Part shown: piece by piece, positions 33,499 through 43,601 of the stretch
Numbering within the stretch: position 1 is the stretch's first letter
How the letters are laid out: every line of letters begins with the position of its first letter
Source: Chloroflexota bacterium
GTDB lineage: Bacteria; Chloroflexota; UBA11872; VXOZ01
DNA length: 64,000 bases
NCBI GenBank assembly: GCA_012270555.1
Contig: JAAXIC010000033.1
Location: forward strand, 1 to 64,000
Reading direction: 5' to 3'
Translations under genes and position numbers: made by a program
Notes under the pieces: generated by a model
Told to the model about the DNA's origin: nothing
The model's database searches: none
What the model saw: the letters and a program-made list of their open reading frames with translations, nothing else

Positions 33499-34880
33499 CC
33501 CCAGGGATTGCTCGTGGCGAGCTTGGCCTCTTCCCAGAGGGAATCGAGTTTCTCAAACGAGTAGTCGCCGAGGTCACCGCCCGCATCGCGGGCGACTGCT
33601 TCCATGTAGGCGAAACGGCGACGGAACTTGCTATTGGAAGCGCGCAAGGCTTCTTCCGCATCGACCTCCAGCCACTTGGCAACCTGTGCCATGACGAAGA
33701 GCACGTCGCCCAGTTCTTCAAAGCGCTGCTCTGCGGTTTCGGCTGCGTCCAATTCGTCCATCTCTTCACGCAGCTTGGCCATAGCGTCCTGTATAGCCGG
33801 CCAATCGAAGCCGACCTTCGCCACGGTATTGCCGATAGCCTGCGCCGCGGCCAAGCCCGAGAGCGACCGAGGGATCCCATCGAGCAGCGAGTGTCGCTCT
33901 TTGCCCTGCGCGGCATGTTCCTCCTGCTTGATAGACTCCCAATTGGCGAGGGCCTGCGCGGCGCTGCCCACGGCGCGGTCGCCAAACACGTGGGGGTGGC
34001 GGCGCACGAGCTTCTCGCTGATGCCGCGCACCACGTCATCGAAGGTAAAATCACCCTGTTCCTCGGCAATCTGCGCCTGAAAGTAGACCTGCAAAAGCAA
34101 GTCCCCCAGCTCTTCACGCAGCGCGTCCATGTCAGCGTCGTCGAGAGCGTCCAGCACCTCAGCGGTCTCTTCGAGCAGGTGCTTCTTGAGTGTCTGATGG
34201 GTCTGCTCCTGGTCCCACGGGCAGCCGTCCGGCGCGCGCAGGCGCGCCATAATCCACCGGAGCGTCGCGGGCTCCTCCAGCCGCGCGAGGTTCGGGAGCG
34301 GCGGGATGTAGAGCACGTCTGGACGATACGCAATTGCCTCGCCAAGCAGCATCCTGCGTATGCCGAGCGACGGCTCTCCTGCGAACGTCAGCATCTCCAC
34401 TTCATGGGTCTCAGGATAGTAACGCATCGTTTCCCGCAACAGGCAAAACGGGGCGTTGGCTGCCAGCACAAGCAACCCCGTTTCCGCAGCGCGCTGGATT
34501 GGTTCTGAACCGCTCACCACAGTGTGTGGATCACTTCCCAGTGCAAGGGTAGCGTATACCTGCTCAAGCAAACTTGGCGCAGCCTCCACTTGCACCTTCC
34601 ACCCGGCTTTCGTCGCCTGTTGGTGCAATTCTCGCGCGCAGCCGTCATCCAAGAGCGGATGCCCGACGGCGATGTAGGCAAAGTCTTCCCCTCTCTCCAG
34701 TAAGCCTTGCATGCTGGCTGGACGCGCTTCCTGCACAATTCCGCCACATTGCTTTCGAATTATGGGATGCCGGGGATTGCTGGCGATAAGCGCGATTGAT
34801 CGATCCAAATAAGCGGAGACGGCCTCTGAAAGCGGAGAAGCACCACCGGGGTCAAGACCCAATTGAAGCAAGCGAGGCAT
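33486..34880 (-). CDS. mazG: YabN-like fusion: tetrapyrrole-methylase-like domain plus MazG pyrophosphohydrolase
   Basis: This 464-residue protein has an N-terminal domain (about 1-210) related to tetrapyrrole methylases, with VYATLALG and AANAPFCLLRETM, but without the glycine-rich AdoMet loop at the start. It is followed by two MazG modules (EETAEVLDALDDADMDALRE; later FEELGDVLF and DGIPRSLSGLA). MazG hydrolyses nucleoside triphosphates, including aberrant ones. ATG at 34880 with AAGGA upstream is preferred to an ORF start at 34967. It is divergent from gcvT. Confidence 0.88.
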   Translation of the reverse strand: MPRLLQLGLDPGGASPLSEAVSAYLDRSIALIASNPRHPIIRKQCGGIVQEARPASMQGLLERGEDFAYIAVGHPLLDDGCARELHQQATKAGWKVQVEAAPSLLEQVYATLALGSDPHTVVSGSEPIQRAAETGLLVLAANAPFCLLRETMRYYPETHEVEMLTFAGEPSLGIRRMLLGEAIAYRPDVLYIPPLPNLARLEEPATLRWIMARLRAPDGCPWDQEQTHQTLKKHLLEETAEVLDALDDADMDALREELGDLLLQVYFQAQIAEEQGDFTFDDVVRGISEKLVRRHPHVFGDRAVGSAAQALANWESIKQEEHAAQGKERHSLLDGIPRSLSGLAAAQAIGNTVAKVGFDWPAIQDAMAKLREEMDELDAAETAEQRFEELGDVLFVMAQVAKWLEVDAEEALRASNSKFRRRFAYMEAVARDAGGDLGDYSFEKLDSLWEEAKLATSNPWGCPR

Positions 34881-35100
34881 CGTCAATTCCTTTCCCTTCC
34901 CGTGCCATTGTATCACGCTGCCTTGACCGCCTTTTCCGCTCCTGACCAGTGCGAGCCATTCGGGCATCTCGGCTTCTCACAACCAAATGAGGATGATGTC
35001 GGCTCCAGACTTCGTACGTTGAAGGCAGTGCTTAGAGTGGGTAGAATATGCGTAGACAGGATGGCCCGAAATTCAACTTCCCTCTCAATACGGAATCGCG

Positions 35101-36204
35101 ATGCAGTTGAAGCGTACGCCTCTCTATGCAACCCACGTCGCAGCCGGTGCGCGCATCGTGCCCTTCGCGGGCTGGGAAATGCCCGTTCAGTACGAAGGCG
35201 TCATTGCCGAACACCAGGCGGTGCGCAACGCGATTGGGTTGTTCGACATCAGCCACATGGGCATTCTCGACTTCGCCGGTGACGGCGTCTGCGCCTTCTT
35301 GGACGGCATCCTGACCAACAAGGTTTCCGACCTCGCGGAAAACCAGATTCGCTACAGCCTCGTGTGTCGTCCGGATGGCGGCGTGCTGGATGACGTTTTG
35401 ATCTACCGATTGCCGACCCATTATCGTCTGGTGGTAAATGCCTCCAACACCGACAAGATCGTCAATTGGTTGGAGCATCAGAATGCGACCCAGCATTGGT
35501 CGATTGATATTAGTGTGGAGAATAGCAATCTGGCGCTGCTGGCAGTGCAAGGACCGCAGGCGCTCACCCTCCTGCAAGACATGGTTGGGGCAGCCACAGA
35601 CCTCGCTGCGATCCGCTACTACCGCGGCACGCAGGTTCCCTTTCTCGGCAAGACCATTACCGCGACGCGCACCGGCTATACCGGTGAGGATGGCTTCGAA
35701 CTCTTTGTCCCTGCCGACGACGCGGCAGAGGCCTGGCACGCGCTCCTTGAAAAGGGCGCGCCGCACGGCATAAAGCCGGTCGGCCTCGGCGCCCGCGACA
35801 CCCTGCGGCTGGAAGCGGGACTGCCGCTCTACGGTCACGAGCTAGACGATGCGACTTCTCCCTTCGATGCGGGACTGCAGAAGTTCGTGCGTTTCAGAAA
35901 CCGTCAGTTTATCGGCAAAGAAGCGCTCTTGGAGGAGCGGCGCATGGGTCCTGATAGGGAATTGATCGGCTTGGAACTCATCGATCGCGGCATCGCGCGG
36001 GAGGGAACTCTCGTCGTGGTAGATGGTGAAGACGTCGGCGTCGTCACCAGCGGCACGTTTAGCCCGACACTGCAGAAGGCCATTGCCATTGCGAACGTCG
36101 AGACGGGGAGTGCATTGGTGGGGGCTACGGTGCACGTGCGCGTGCGCGCGGATTTGCGCGCATCCAGAGTGGTCGCATTGCCGTTCTATCAGCGCCCGCG
36201 TTGA
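35101..36204 (+). CDS. gcvT: Glycine cleavage system T protein (aminomethyltransferase)
   Basis: It transfers the methylene group from lipoyl-H protein to tetrahydrofolate and releases ammonia. It shows FAGWEMPVQY, LFDISHMG, the RTGYTGEDGFEL signature, LGARDTLRLEAGLPLYG and the C-terminal barrel. The 367-residue length is normal. It is first of four gcv genes in the same direction, 211 bases before gcvH. No glycine-riboswitch sequence is evident upstream. Confidence 0.96.
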   Translation: MQLKRTPLYATHVAAGARIVPFAGWEMPVQYEGVIAEHQAVRNAIGLFDISHMGILDFAGDGVCAFLDGILTNKVSDLAENQIRYSLVCRPDGGVLDDVLIYRLPTHYRLVVNASNTDKIVNWLEHQNATQHWSIDISVENSNLALLAVQGPQALTLLQDMVGAATDLAAIRYYRGTQVPFLGKTITATRTGYTGEDGFELFVPADDAAEAWHALLEKGAPHGIKPVGLGARDTLRLEAGLPLYGHELDDATSPFDAGLQKFVRFRNRQFIGKEALLEERRMGPDRELIGLELIDRGIAREGTLVVVDGEDVGVVTSGTFSPTLQKAIAIANVETGSALVGATVHVRVRADLRASRVVALPFYQRPR

Positions 36205-36415
36205 AGGGCCGCTTGCCGGCACAGGTAGACTAAGCGCTCACGCTATTCAACGAGGACCGAGATGAACGCAGGCAGGGACGGTCGCGCCGAACGCAGCCAC
36301 GCAGCGGTCCGGGAGATTGCTAGAAGCCACTGGTAGCACTACAGTATCATGGGGCGGCAGCGCGAGGACACGTCTGCTGCCGGACTACGAGAGGTGAATT
36401 GCAACGGAGAAGCAT

Positions 36416-36811
36416 ATGAACATACCGGAAGAGTTGTGCTACACCAAAGAACACGAGTGGGCGCGCATGGAGGGGGATCTCTGCGTGGTTGGCATCACCG
36501 ATTACGCGCAAGGAGAACTCGGCGACATTGTCTACGTAGAGTTACCGGAGCCGGGTACGCACGTTGACATCATGGGCGAGTTTGGCGTGGTTGAGTCCGT
36601 GAAAACGGCTTCCGATCTTTACTCGCCACTTGCCGGTGAGATCGTGGAGGTCAACGACGAGCTCGCCGACAGCCCGGAATTGGTGAACGATTCCCCGTAT
36701 GACGAGGGCTGGATGCTAAAGATCCGGCCGTCAAACCTCGATGAGGACTGGGAAACGCTGCTGGATGCAGAGGGCTATAGGGCCGTCCTCGCAGAATCCG
36801 GCGCGCACTAG
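36416..36811 (+). CDS. gcvH: Glycine cleavage system H protein
   Basis: This 131-residue lipoyl carrier shuttles the aminomethyl group between P, T and L proteins. K63 in ESVKTASDLYSP is the lipoylation site. YTKEHEWAR, GITDYAQGELGDIVYVELP and NDSPYDEGWMLKI are further signatures. An AACGGAGAAG ribosome site precedes the ATG. Confidence 0.97.
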   Translation: MNIPEELCYTKEHEWARMEGDLCVVGITDYAQGELGDIVYVELPEPGTHVDIMGEFGVVESVKTASDLYSPLAGEIVEVNDELADSPELVNDSPYDEGWMLKIRPSNLDEDWETLLDAEGYRAVLAESGAH

Positions 36812-36906
36812 AGTACAGCGCACGGTATGCGAACGCAGCAGCCAAGCAGGCCTTTGCAGGTGGTCCCCAGACTAGAAAACGTGAAGCCTAATCTCACTAT
36901 CTACGC

Positions 36907-36931
36907 TTGAAATGACGCGAATGACTATAAT
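36907..36931 (+). promoter_or_regulatory. Possible promoter of gcvPA
   Basis: TATAAT at 36926-36931, preceded by TGAC, lies 49 bases before the gcvPA start. TTGAAA at 36907-36912 is only 13 bases upstream, shorter than usual, so if real it may act as an extended -10 promoter. Weak evidence. Confidence 0.35.
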
Positions 36932-36980
36932 TGGCCGACATTAGAGACTGAATTGGCTTGTGTGATAAAAAGAAGGTGCC

Positions 36981-38339
36981 ATGGACTACGTTCCACACAG
37001 TAACGAAGACCGCGAGGCGATGCTGCGCGCGATTGGCGTAGCCTCCACAGATGAACTCTTTCAAGATATTCCCGCGGACGTGCGTCATCCGCACCTCGAC
37101 TTGCCGCCGGGGATGTCCGAGCCGGAAGTCATTCGCCACCTGCAAGCGCTGGGACAACAGAACCGCAATGTACTCGAGATGCCGAGCTTTCTCGGCGCCG
37201 GCTGCTACAACCACTTCATCCCCAGCATCGTGAATGCTCTCATCCTGCGGGGCGAGTTCCTGACCAGCTACACGCCCTACCAGCCCGAACTTTCCCAGGG
37301 CACGTTGCAGGCCATGTACGAGTTTCAGAGCATGGTCTGCCTGCTCACCGGCATGGACGTGGCGAATGCAAGCATGTACGACGAAGCCACCGCTACCGCC
37401 GAAGCCGTGCTCACCGCATGCAGCATCACCAAGCGGTCAAAGGTCGTCGTGCCGGACACGTTCCATCCCACTACGCTGGAAGTGCTGGAAACGTACGCCG
37501 AGGGACGCGAACTTACGCTCGTGCGGGTGCCAGCGTTCACCATTGATGACAAGGGCGCCTTTCACGACCAGTGGGGGGCCGTCAGTGCTGCCATCGACGA
37601 CGATACCGCCTGCGTAGCCGTGCAGGTGCCAAATTTCTTTGGCTGGGTACATGAGTGCCAGGACATTGCCGAAACCGTACACGCCCACGGCGCCATGTTC
37701 GTCGTGAGTGCCGATCCGGTCGCGCTGGGCATCCTGACACCACCGGGAGAGTACGGCGCGGACATTGTTACGGGCGAGGGGCACAGCCTCGCTCTGCCTC
37801 CCGGCCTTGGCGGTCCACGTCTCGGCCTGTACGCAACGCGCAAGAAGTACTTGCGCCAGATGCCCGGCAGGGTCTCAGGCATGACGGAAGACATTGAGGG
37901 CAAACGCGGTTTTGTCTTGACGCTCCAGGCCCGCGAGCAACACATCCGTCGCGAAAAAGCCACGTCGAACATCTGCACCAACGAGGCCCTGGCGGCACTG
38001 GCGTTCACGATCAATGTGAGCTGGCTGGGCCCAGAGGGCATGCGCAAGAAAGCGGAGCTATGCCTCGCCAAGTCCCACTACGCCGCGGCGCAGATTGACG
38101 GCTTGCCCGGATTTGCAGTTTCAGCGCCCGGACCGTACATCAAGGAGTTCATGGTGCACTGCCCAACCCAAGTGCGCCATGTGAACGAGCATTTGCTTGA
38201 ACACGGTGTGCTAGGCGGCTACGACCTTGGGAGCGTACGCGCTGAACTTGACCGGCACATGCTCATCTGCGTTACAGAGCTTAATACGCGACAGGACATT
38301 GACCGACTCGTTGCGACGCTGCGCGAGTTCGGAGCATAA
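36981..38339 (+). CDS. gcvPA: Glycine decarboxylase subunit 1 (P protein alpha half)
   Basis: This 452-residue protein is the non-PLP-lysine half of a two-subunit glycine dehydrogenase. It shows FLGAGCYNHFIPSIV, TPYQPELSQGTLQ, the MYDEATATAEA segment, and GLGGPRLGLYATRKKYLRQM. It works as an alpha2beta2 complex with the next gene. It lies 169 bases after gcvH. Confidence 0.96.
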   Translation: MDYVPHSNEDREAMLRAIGVASTDELFQDIPADVRHPHLDLPPGMSEPEVIRHLQALGQQNRNVLEMPSFLGAGCYNHFIPSIVNALILRGEFLTSYTPYQPELSQGTLQAMYEFQSMVCLLTGMDVANASMYDEATATAEAVLTACSITKRSKVVVPDTFHPTTLEVLETYAEGRELTLVRVPAFTIDDKGAFHDQWGAVSAAIDDDTACVAVQVPNFFGWVHECQDIAETVHAHGAMFVVSADPVALGILTPPGEYGADIVTGEGHSLALPPGLGGPRLGLYATRKKYLRQMPGRVSGMTEDIEGKRGFVLTLQAREQHIRREKATSNICTNEALAALAFTINVSWLGPEGMRKKAELCLAKSHYAAAQIDGLPGFAVSAPGPYIKEFMVHCPTQVRHVNEHLLEHGVLGGYDLGSVRAELDRHMLICVTELNTRQDIDRLVATLREFGA

Positions 38340-38425
38340 CATTCCCGATTAGCCACATAGCGGCCCGATACCACGACCCAATAACCACAAGCAACGGTGC
38401 TTTCAGAAAATCAGGAAACGCAAAG

Positions 38426-39880
38426 ATGCAGAATGCAGAACCCCTCATCTTCGAGCGCAGTTCTCCCGGGCGCCACGGCTACTCATTGCCAGAGAGTGAC
38501 GTACCTGCTCTCGATAGCAACGAGGCCGTACCCGCGCATTGGCAACGCTCATCACTGCCTCTGCCCGAAGCCTCGGAACTCGACGTTGTGCGGCACTTCA
38601 CCCGCCTTTCCCAGCGCAATTACAGCATCGAGCACGGCTTCTATCCGCTGGGTTCTTGCACGATGAAGTACAACCCCAAGGTAAACGACGCCACCGCCGG
38701 GATGCCGGGCTTCTCCTTTGTACACCCCCACCAGCCGGAGAGCACAATTCAAGGTGCGTTGGCGCTAATACACGGTCTTTCCCGGTTGATTATGGAGATC
38801 ACGGGCTACGCCAATTGCTCGCTGCAACCGGCGGCCGGCGCGCACGGCGAACTCTGCGGTGTGCTGATGATGCGCGCGTACCACGTCAAACAGGGCAATC
38901 CGCGCCGCAAGATGATTATTCCGGACTCCGCCCACGGCACCAATCCGGCCACTGCCGCCATGTGCGGCTACACCGCCATCGAGGTACCCTCCAGCGACCG
39001 CGGCACCGTGGATATGGACGCATTGGCGACGCTGCTCGATGAAGACGTGGCCGGTCTCATGCTCACTGTGCCGAATACGCTCGGTCTCTTTGAGCAAGAC
39101 ATCGTGGAGATCTGCCGCATGGCGCACGCGGTTGGCGCGCTCGTCTACTGCGACGGCGCCAATATGAACGCCCTCTTGGGCACGGTGCAGCCCGCGGCTT
39201 TGGGACTGGACGTGCTCCATCTCAATTTGCACAAGACATTCACGACCCCCCACGGCGGCGGCGGGCCCGGCGCGGGCGCGATCTGCGTCAACGAAACGTT
39301 GGAACCATACTTGCCGGTGCCGCTCGTCAAGGAGCAAGACGGCGAGTATGCCTGGGACTACGACCGCCCCGATTCCATCGGGCGCATCCACTCGTTTTAC
39401 GGCAACTTTCTCAATCAAGTTCGCGCCTACACGTACATCTGTACTCTTGGCGCCGAGGGTATCAAGCGTGCTGGTGAATACGCCGTACTGAACGGGAATT
39501 ATCTCAAGGAACGCCTCCGCGACGCCTACGCCCTCCGTTACGACCGCACCTGCATGCATGAAGTCGTCTTTGCGGGTTTGAAGGAAAAAGCAGAAGGCGT
39601 GCGCACTTTGGACGTGGCCAAGCGCATGATCGACTACGGCTTCCACCCGTCCACGGTCTATTTTCCGCTGATCGTACCGGAAGCGCTCATGATCGAGCCG
39701 ACGGAGACCGAGAATAAGGACACCCTCGATAGCTTCATAGAGGCGCTCCTGGCCATTGCCGAGGAAGCGCAAACGGCCCCTGAATTGCTCAAAGAGGCCC
39801 CGGTCTCAGCGCCCGTGCGCCGCCTCGACGAGACCACCGCCGCCCGCCGTCCCAACCTGCGCTGGCAACCGCCGGAGTGA
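38426..39880 (+). CDS. gcvPB: Glycine decarboxylase subunit 2 (P protein beta half)
   Basis: This 484-residue PLP-binding half carries K270 in LNLHKTFTTPHGGGGPG, plus GSCTMKYNPKVN and DSAHGTNPATA. The family average is nearer 480, so the length is normal. With gcvT and gcvH this completes all glycine-cleavage genes except lpd, which is not in the window. It converges with tgt with only 33 bases between. Confidence 0.96.
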   Translation: MQNAEPLIFERSSPGRHGYSLPESDVPALDSNEAVPAHWQRSSLPLPEASELDVVRHFTRLSQRNYSIEHGFYPLGSCTMKYNPKVNDATAGMPGFSFVHPHQPESTIQGALALIHGLSRLIMEITGYANCSLQPAAGAHGELCGVLMMRAYHVKQGNPRRKMIIPDSAHGTNPATAAMCGYTAIEVPSSDRGTVDMDALATLLDEDVAGLMLTVPNTLGLFEQDIVEICRMAHAVGALVYCDGANMNALLGTVQPAALGLDVLHLNLHKTFTTPHGGGGPGAGAICVNETLEPYLPVPLVKEQDGEYAWDYDRPDSIGRIHSFYGNFLNQVRAYTYICTLGAEGIKRAGEYAVLNGNYLKERLRDAYALRYDRTCMHEVVFAGLKEKAEGVRTLDVAKRMIDYGFHPSTVYFPLIVPEALMIEPTETENKDTLDSFIEALLAIAEEAQTAPELLKEAPVSAPVRRLDETTAARRPNLRWQPPE

Positions 39881-39913
39881 GCCCCGCACCGCCTGTTCCG
39901 GCCAAGAAAGGCG

Positions 39914-41095
39914 CTAGCCCTTCTTGCTCTTGCTATCCCGCCGGGCCTGCCACTTGCGCCGTTGTTCCACCCGCACTTCCTCGGAAGCGGGCGTATACGC
40001 CGCGAGGAAGCGCTCCTTGAAGTCCGCGAAGCGCTGCTCCATGATGGCCGTGCGCGCATCCTCCAAGAGGCGAAAGATGAAGCGCAGATTGTGCAGCGTG
40101 GCGAGGCGGTGGTAGAGCAACTCTTCGCTGCGGCAGAGGTGATGCAAGTAGGCGGCGCTGTAATGCGCGCAGGTAGGGCAATCACAGGTTGGGTCTACAG
40201 GTGTTTCTTGGGTACGGTACGCGGCCTTGCGAATGTTCACGCGTCCGGTAGGCACGAAGAGCGCGCCGTGGCGCGCCAGGCGCGTGGGCAACACGCAATC
40301 GAAGAGGTCCACCCCATTTCCGATGGCTTCCAAAAGGTCTTCCGGCGATCCTACGCCCATGAGGTACCGTGGTCTGTCCTGCGGCAGTATGGCGTGCAAA
40401 TTCGTTAGCATCTCGTACATGTCAGCTTTGGACTCGCCCACGCTCAACCCCCCGATGCCGTATCCTGGGAAGCCGATCTGCTCCAGCGCCCGTATCGCGC
40501 GCTTCCGCAGATCGAGATGCAACCCCCCTTGCACGATGCCGAAGAGCGCCTGGTCGTCGCGCCGTTTGGCTTCCCGGCAACGGGCGGCCCAATGGAGCGT
40601 ACGCGCCAAAGCGGCTTCATCTGCCGCGCGGTCGGCAGGCTGAGGCGTGAGGTGGTCGAGGGCCATGATGACATCTGCGCCGAGCGCTTCCTGCACCGCA
40701 ACTGCACGCTCTGGGCTGAGCACGTGCAGGCTGCCGTCGAGGTGCGAGCGAAACGCGACCGCTTCATCAGTTACGTCTACGCGATGCCCGAGACTATAGA
40801 TCTGATAGCCGCCGCTATCGGTCAGGATGGGCCCCGGCCAGCGCATGAAACCGTGGAGACTACCAAGCTGCCGCATCACGTCCGCGCCGGGCCGCAGCAT
40901 GAGATGGTACGTGTTGGCTAACACCATCTCCGCGCCGAGGGCGCCAACTTCGTCGCTCGTAAGCGCCTTGACGCTGGCCTGCGTCGCAACCGGCATGAAG
41001 GCGGGCGTGGCGACTGAGCCGTGCGGCGTGCTCAACGACCCCGCGCGGGCGGCGCCATCCGTACTCTCGATGCGGAGAGAGACTACATTGGGCAT
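39914..41095 (-). CDS. tgt: Queuine tRNA-ribosyltransferase (TGT)
   Basis: It exchanges G34 for preQ1 in tRNAs with GUN anticodons. The 393-residue protein shows NTYHLMLRPG, ILTDSGGYQIYSL (D93), GYGIGGLSVGESK, MGVGSPEDLLEAI and the zinc site CDCPTC...H near the C-terminus. GGYQIYSL differs from the common GGFQVFSL. The start ATG at 41095 is well placed. Other queuosine genes are absent from the window. Confidence 0.95.
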   Translation of the reverse strand: MPNVVSLRIESTDGAARAGSLSTPHGSVATPAFMPVATQASVKALTSDEVGALGAEMVLANTYHLMLRPGADVMRQLGSLHGFMRWPGPILTDSGGYQIYSLGHRVDVTDEAVAFRSHLDGSLHVLSPERAVAVQEALGADVIMALDHLTPQPADRAADEAALARTLHWAARCREAKRRDDQALFGIVQGGLHLDLRKRAIRALEQIGFPGYGIGGLSVGESKADMYEMLTNLHAILPQDRPRYLMGVGSPEDLLEAIGNGVDLFDCVLPTRLARHGALFVPTGRVNIRKAAYRTQETPVDPTCDCPTCAHYSAAYLHHLCRSEELLYHRLATLHNLRFIFRLLEDARTAIMEQRFADFKERFLAAYTPASEEVRVEQRRKWQARRDSKSKKG

Positions 41096-41179
41096 GACCT
41101 ACTCCTATGCGACCTCCGCTGCCGCCAGCCAACCAAAACGAACTTTCGTCAAAGCCCCCGCTGTCATCTATCCAACAAA

Positions 41180-41205
41180 CGTACTTCGACAGGCTCAGTA
41201 CGAAC
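41180..41205 (+). repeat. Family B repeat, copy 5
   Basis: CGTAC (41180-41184) and GTACG (41198-41202) flank the core TTCGACAGGCTCA. It lies in the 289-base divergent gap between tgt and the MDR gene, which shows no other feature. Confidence 0.7.
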
Positions 41206-41384
41206 GGTGGGCAAGTGTCTCTCTTGGCGGGCCGCACCGAGCACTGCTTAATTCTAGTCCATTCATACGGTGGGATGCGCACCGACAGAACACGCGGTAC
41301 CATGTTTGCTGGACGCAAGATAGGACAACCACCAGCTACACAGCAAAGAACCGCATGCGAAACGTCACTTGAGGAGAGAAATCT

Positions 41385-42419
41385 ATGCGCGCTGTACGCT
41401 TTCACTCGTTCGGAGGTCCCGAAACCCTGCAACTCGACACCGTGCCGGTGCGAGAACCAGGAGCAGATGAAGTCGTGGTCAAGATCCACGCGTCTGGCGT
41501 GAACCACCTCGACATTTGGTTGCGCATCGGCGCGCGGCCGGGCATCGAACCGCCGCACATCCCTGGGTCAGAAGTTGCCGGAGAAATTGTGCGAGCCGGG
41601 GAGGCGGTTCAAAACGTAACCGTGGGGCAACGCGTCGCGGTATCGCCGTGGGTCTTCTGCGGCGCGTGTGAGTTCTGCTTACAGGGCGAGGAGAGCATCT
41701 GCGCCAACGGCCACATCATCGGCACCGGCCCGAATCAAGGCGGCTATGCGGAGTACATCACCGTGCCGGCGTCGATTGCCGTACCCATTCCAGATTCACT
41801 TTCCTACGATGCCGCGGCGGCCCTCACCCTGGCCGCCATCACCTCCTGGCATATGCTCTACCGGCGCACGCGCGTTCAGCCGGGGGAATGGGTGCTGGTG
41901 CAGGCAGCCGGCAGCGGTGTCGGTGTTTACGCCGTACAGATTGCCCGCTTCCTCGGCGCACACGTTATCGCCACTGCCAGCACCAAGGAGAAACTGGACC
42001 GCGCGCAAGCGCTTGGCGCAGAGGCCACCATCAACTACGGCGAAACGGACCTTGTCGACGAGGTGAAGCGCATCACCGACGGACGCGGCGTGGATGTGGT
42101 CTTTGAGCACGTGGGCGAAGCGACCTGGGAGCAAAGCATCCGCTCGCTCGCCCGCAACGGGCGGCTCGTCACCTGCGGCGCGACGACGGGGCGCGCTGGT
42201 AAGGTGGACATCGGTTACCTCTACACGCGCCAGCAGAGCTTACTCGGCAGCATGGGCGGCAATCGCCTCGACCTACAGCACGTGCTCGGGCTCGCCGAAC
42301 GCGGGATACTGAACCCGGTGCTCGATACCGTACTCCCACTGGAGCAGGCGGGAAAGGCGCACGAACGCATGGCCGCCCGGGCACAATTCGGCAAGATGTT
42401 ACTACATCCGACAGAGTAG
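41385..42419 (+). CDS. Medium-chain (zinc-type) alcohol dehydrogenase family oxidoreductase
   Basis: This 344-residue protein has the structural-zinc site C92, C95, C98, C106 and a Rossmann loop AAGSGVGVYAVQIA. At the catalytic-zinc position the usual Cys is replaced by N40 (GVNHLDIW), so it may use a different metal set or act like a quinone reductase. ATG at 41385 follows AGGAG. It is a lone gene, divergent from tgt. The substrate is unknown. Confidence 0.87.
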   Translation: MRAVRFHSFGGPETLQLDTVPVREPGADEVVVKIHASGVNHLDIWLRIGARPGIEPPHIPGSEVAGEIVRAGEAVQNVTVGQRVAVSPWVFCGACEFCLQGEESICANGHIIGTGPNQGGYAEYITVPASIAVPIPDSLSYDAAAALTLAAITSWHMLYRRTRVQPGEWVLVQAAGSGVGVYAVQIARFLGAHVIATASTKEKLDRAQALGAEATINYGETDLVDEVKRITDGRGVDVVFEHVGEATWEQSIRSLARNGRLVTCGATTGRAGKVDIGYLYTRQQSLLGSMGGNRLDLQHVLGLAERGILNPVLDTVLPLEQAGKAHERMAARAQFGKMLLHPTE

Positions 42420-42552
42420 ATTGGGAGAAGCGGATTAGATGCGCGGGGTTCCGTGTCCCCAGGACAACTCTTTAAGGAACCTATGGTCTCGTCCGGCCAC
42501 GGGAATTCCGTTTAGTGGCGGGCAATTATGGATACATCGTTAGACCACAAGA

Positions 42553-42603
42553 GAAGATGGATTCTGCGCCCCGTGCCGGGGCGAGCTTCCGCCGGAATGA
42601 CGG
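42553..42603 (+). repeat. Family C repeat, copy 2
   Basis: GAAGATGGATTCTGCGCCCC (42553-42572), hairpin with GCCGGGGC, then CTTCCGCCGGAATGACGG. It is the inverse orientation of copy 1 and sits at the convergent junction of the MDR gene and cysK. Confidence 0.8.
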
Positions 42604-42656
42604 GTCGGTAAAGCAGCGGCCGATCTCTTCACAAAGGTCAAAGAAACGGCGCCCGG

Positions 42657-43601
42657 CTACTCCAACTCCCACATCGAAAGATAACGTTCCCCGGAGTCAG
42701 GAATAACCGTCACCACGGTCCTGCCCGGCCCCAATTCTTGTGCAACTGCAAGCGCGGCGACCACCGCTCCACCGGCGGAGATACCGGCCAGGATGCCTTC
42801 CTCCTTTGCCAGACGCTCTGCCATGGCAATTGCCGCTTCATCCTCCACGGTGAGCACCTCGGCCAGCACACTGCGGTCCAAGATGCCCGGGACGAAACCG
42901 GCGCCCGTTCCCTGGATGCGTGTAATGCCGGGCCGGCCGCCGGTAAGCACCGCCGACTTTGCCGGTTCCACGGCAACCACACGCACGTGGGGCGCTTCGT
43001 CACGCATCACTTGGCCGATGCCGGTGATGGTGCCGCCGGTGCCCACCATTGCCACTACTGCATCCAGCTTTCCCTCCGTGTCGTGGAGGATTTCCCGTGC
43101 CGTGGTCTCGCGGTGGACCGCCGGATTTGCCGGATTCATAAACTGCTGCGGCATGAAGTAGCCATGCTCTTTCACAAGTTCTTGCGCCGCGTACACTGCT
43201 CCGGACATGCCTTCGATTGCGGGGGTAAGCACCAATTCCGCGCCGAGCAATGACAGAAGTTTGCGCCGTTCCACGCTCATGTCTTCCGGCATCGTGAGCA
43301 AGAGCCGGTAGCCGCGCACGGCGCAGACGATTGCCAGGCCGATGCCCGTATTGCCGCTGGTCGGTTCCACCACAGTGTCGCCGGTCTGGAGCTTGCCTTC
43401 CCGCTCCGCCGCTTCGATCATGGCCAGGCCGATGCGGTCTTTCACGCTGCCGCCCGGATTGCGCGACTCGATTTTGACGAGCACCGTCGCGGAATCCGGC
43501 CCCGGCAGACGGTTCAGGCGCACCAGCGGTGTCCGCCCGATCAGTTGCAGCACGTTGTTGTAGATCATGGGCGGCAGGTTGGAGGTGTCGGACATCGTCA
43601 T
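42657..43601 (-). CDS. cysK: Cysteine synthase (O-acetylserine sulfhydrylase)
   Basis: This 314-residue PLP enzyme has K54 in NPGGSVKDRIGL, the substrate loop PTSGNTGIGLA, and the phosphate loop VGTGGTITGIG. It makes cysteine from O-acetylserine and sulfide. The C-terminus SGERYLSMWELE is typical. An internal ATG at residue 3 is an equally good start. cysE is not in the window. Confidence 0.95.
   Translation of the reverse strand: MTMSDTSNLPPMIYNNVLQLIGRTPLVRLNRLPGPDSATVLVKIESRNPGGSVKDRIGLAMIEAAEREGKLQTGDTVVEPTSGNTGIGLAIVCAVRGYRLLLTMPEDMSVERRKLLSLLGAELVLTPAIEGMSGAVYAAQELVKEHGYFMPQQFMNPANPAVHRETTAREILHDTEGKLDAVVAMVGTGGTITGIGQVMRDEAPHVRVVAVEPAKSAVLTGGRPGITRIQGTGAGFVPGILDRSVLAEVLTVEDEAAIAMAERLAKEEGILAGISAGGAVVAALAVAQELGPGRTVVTVIPDSGERYLSMWELE

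Noticed and set aside
34890-35100. Glycine riboswitch upstream of gcvT
   Set aside because: I looked for the GGAGAG / CCGAAGG / CTCTCAGGCAAA-type conserved pieces and did not find them.
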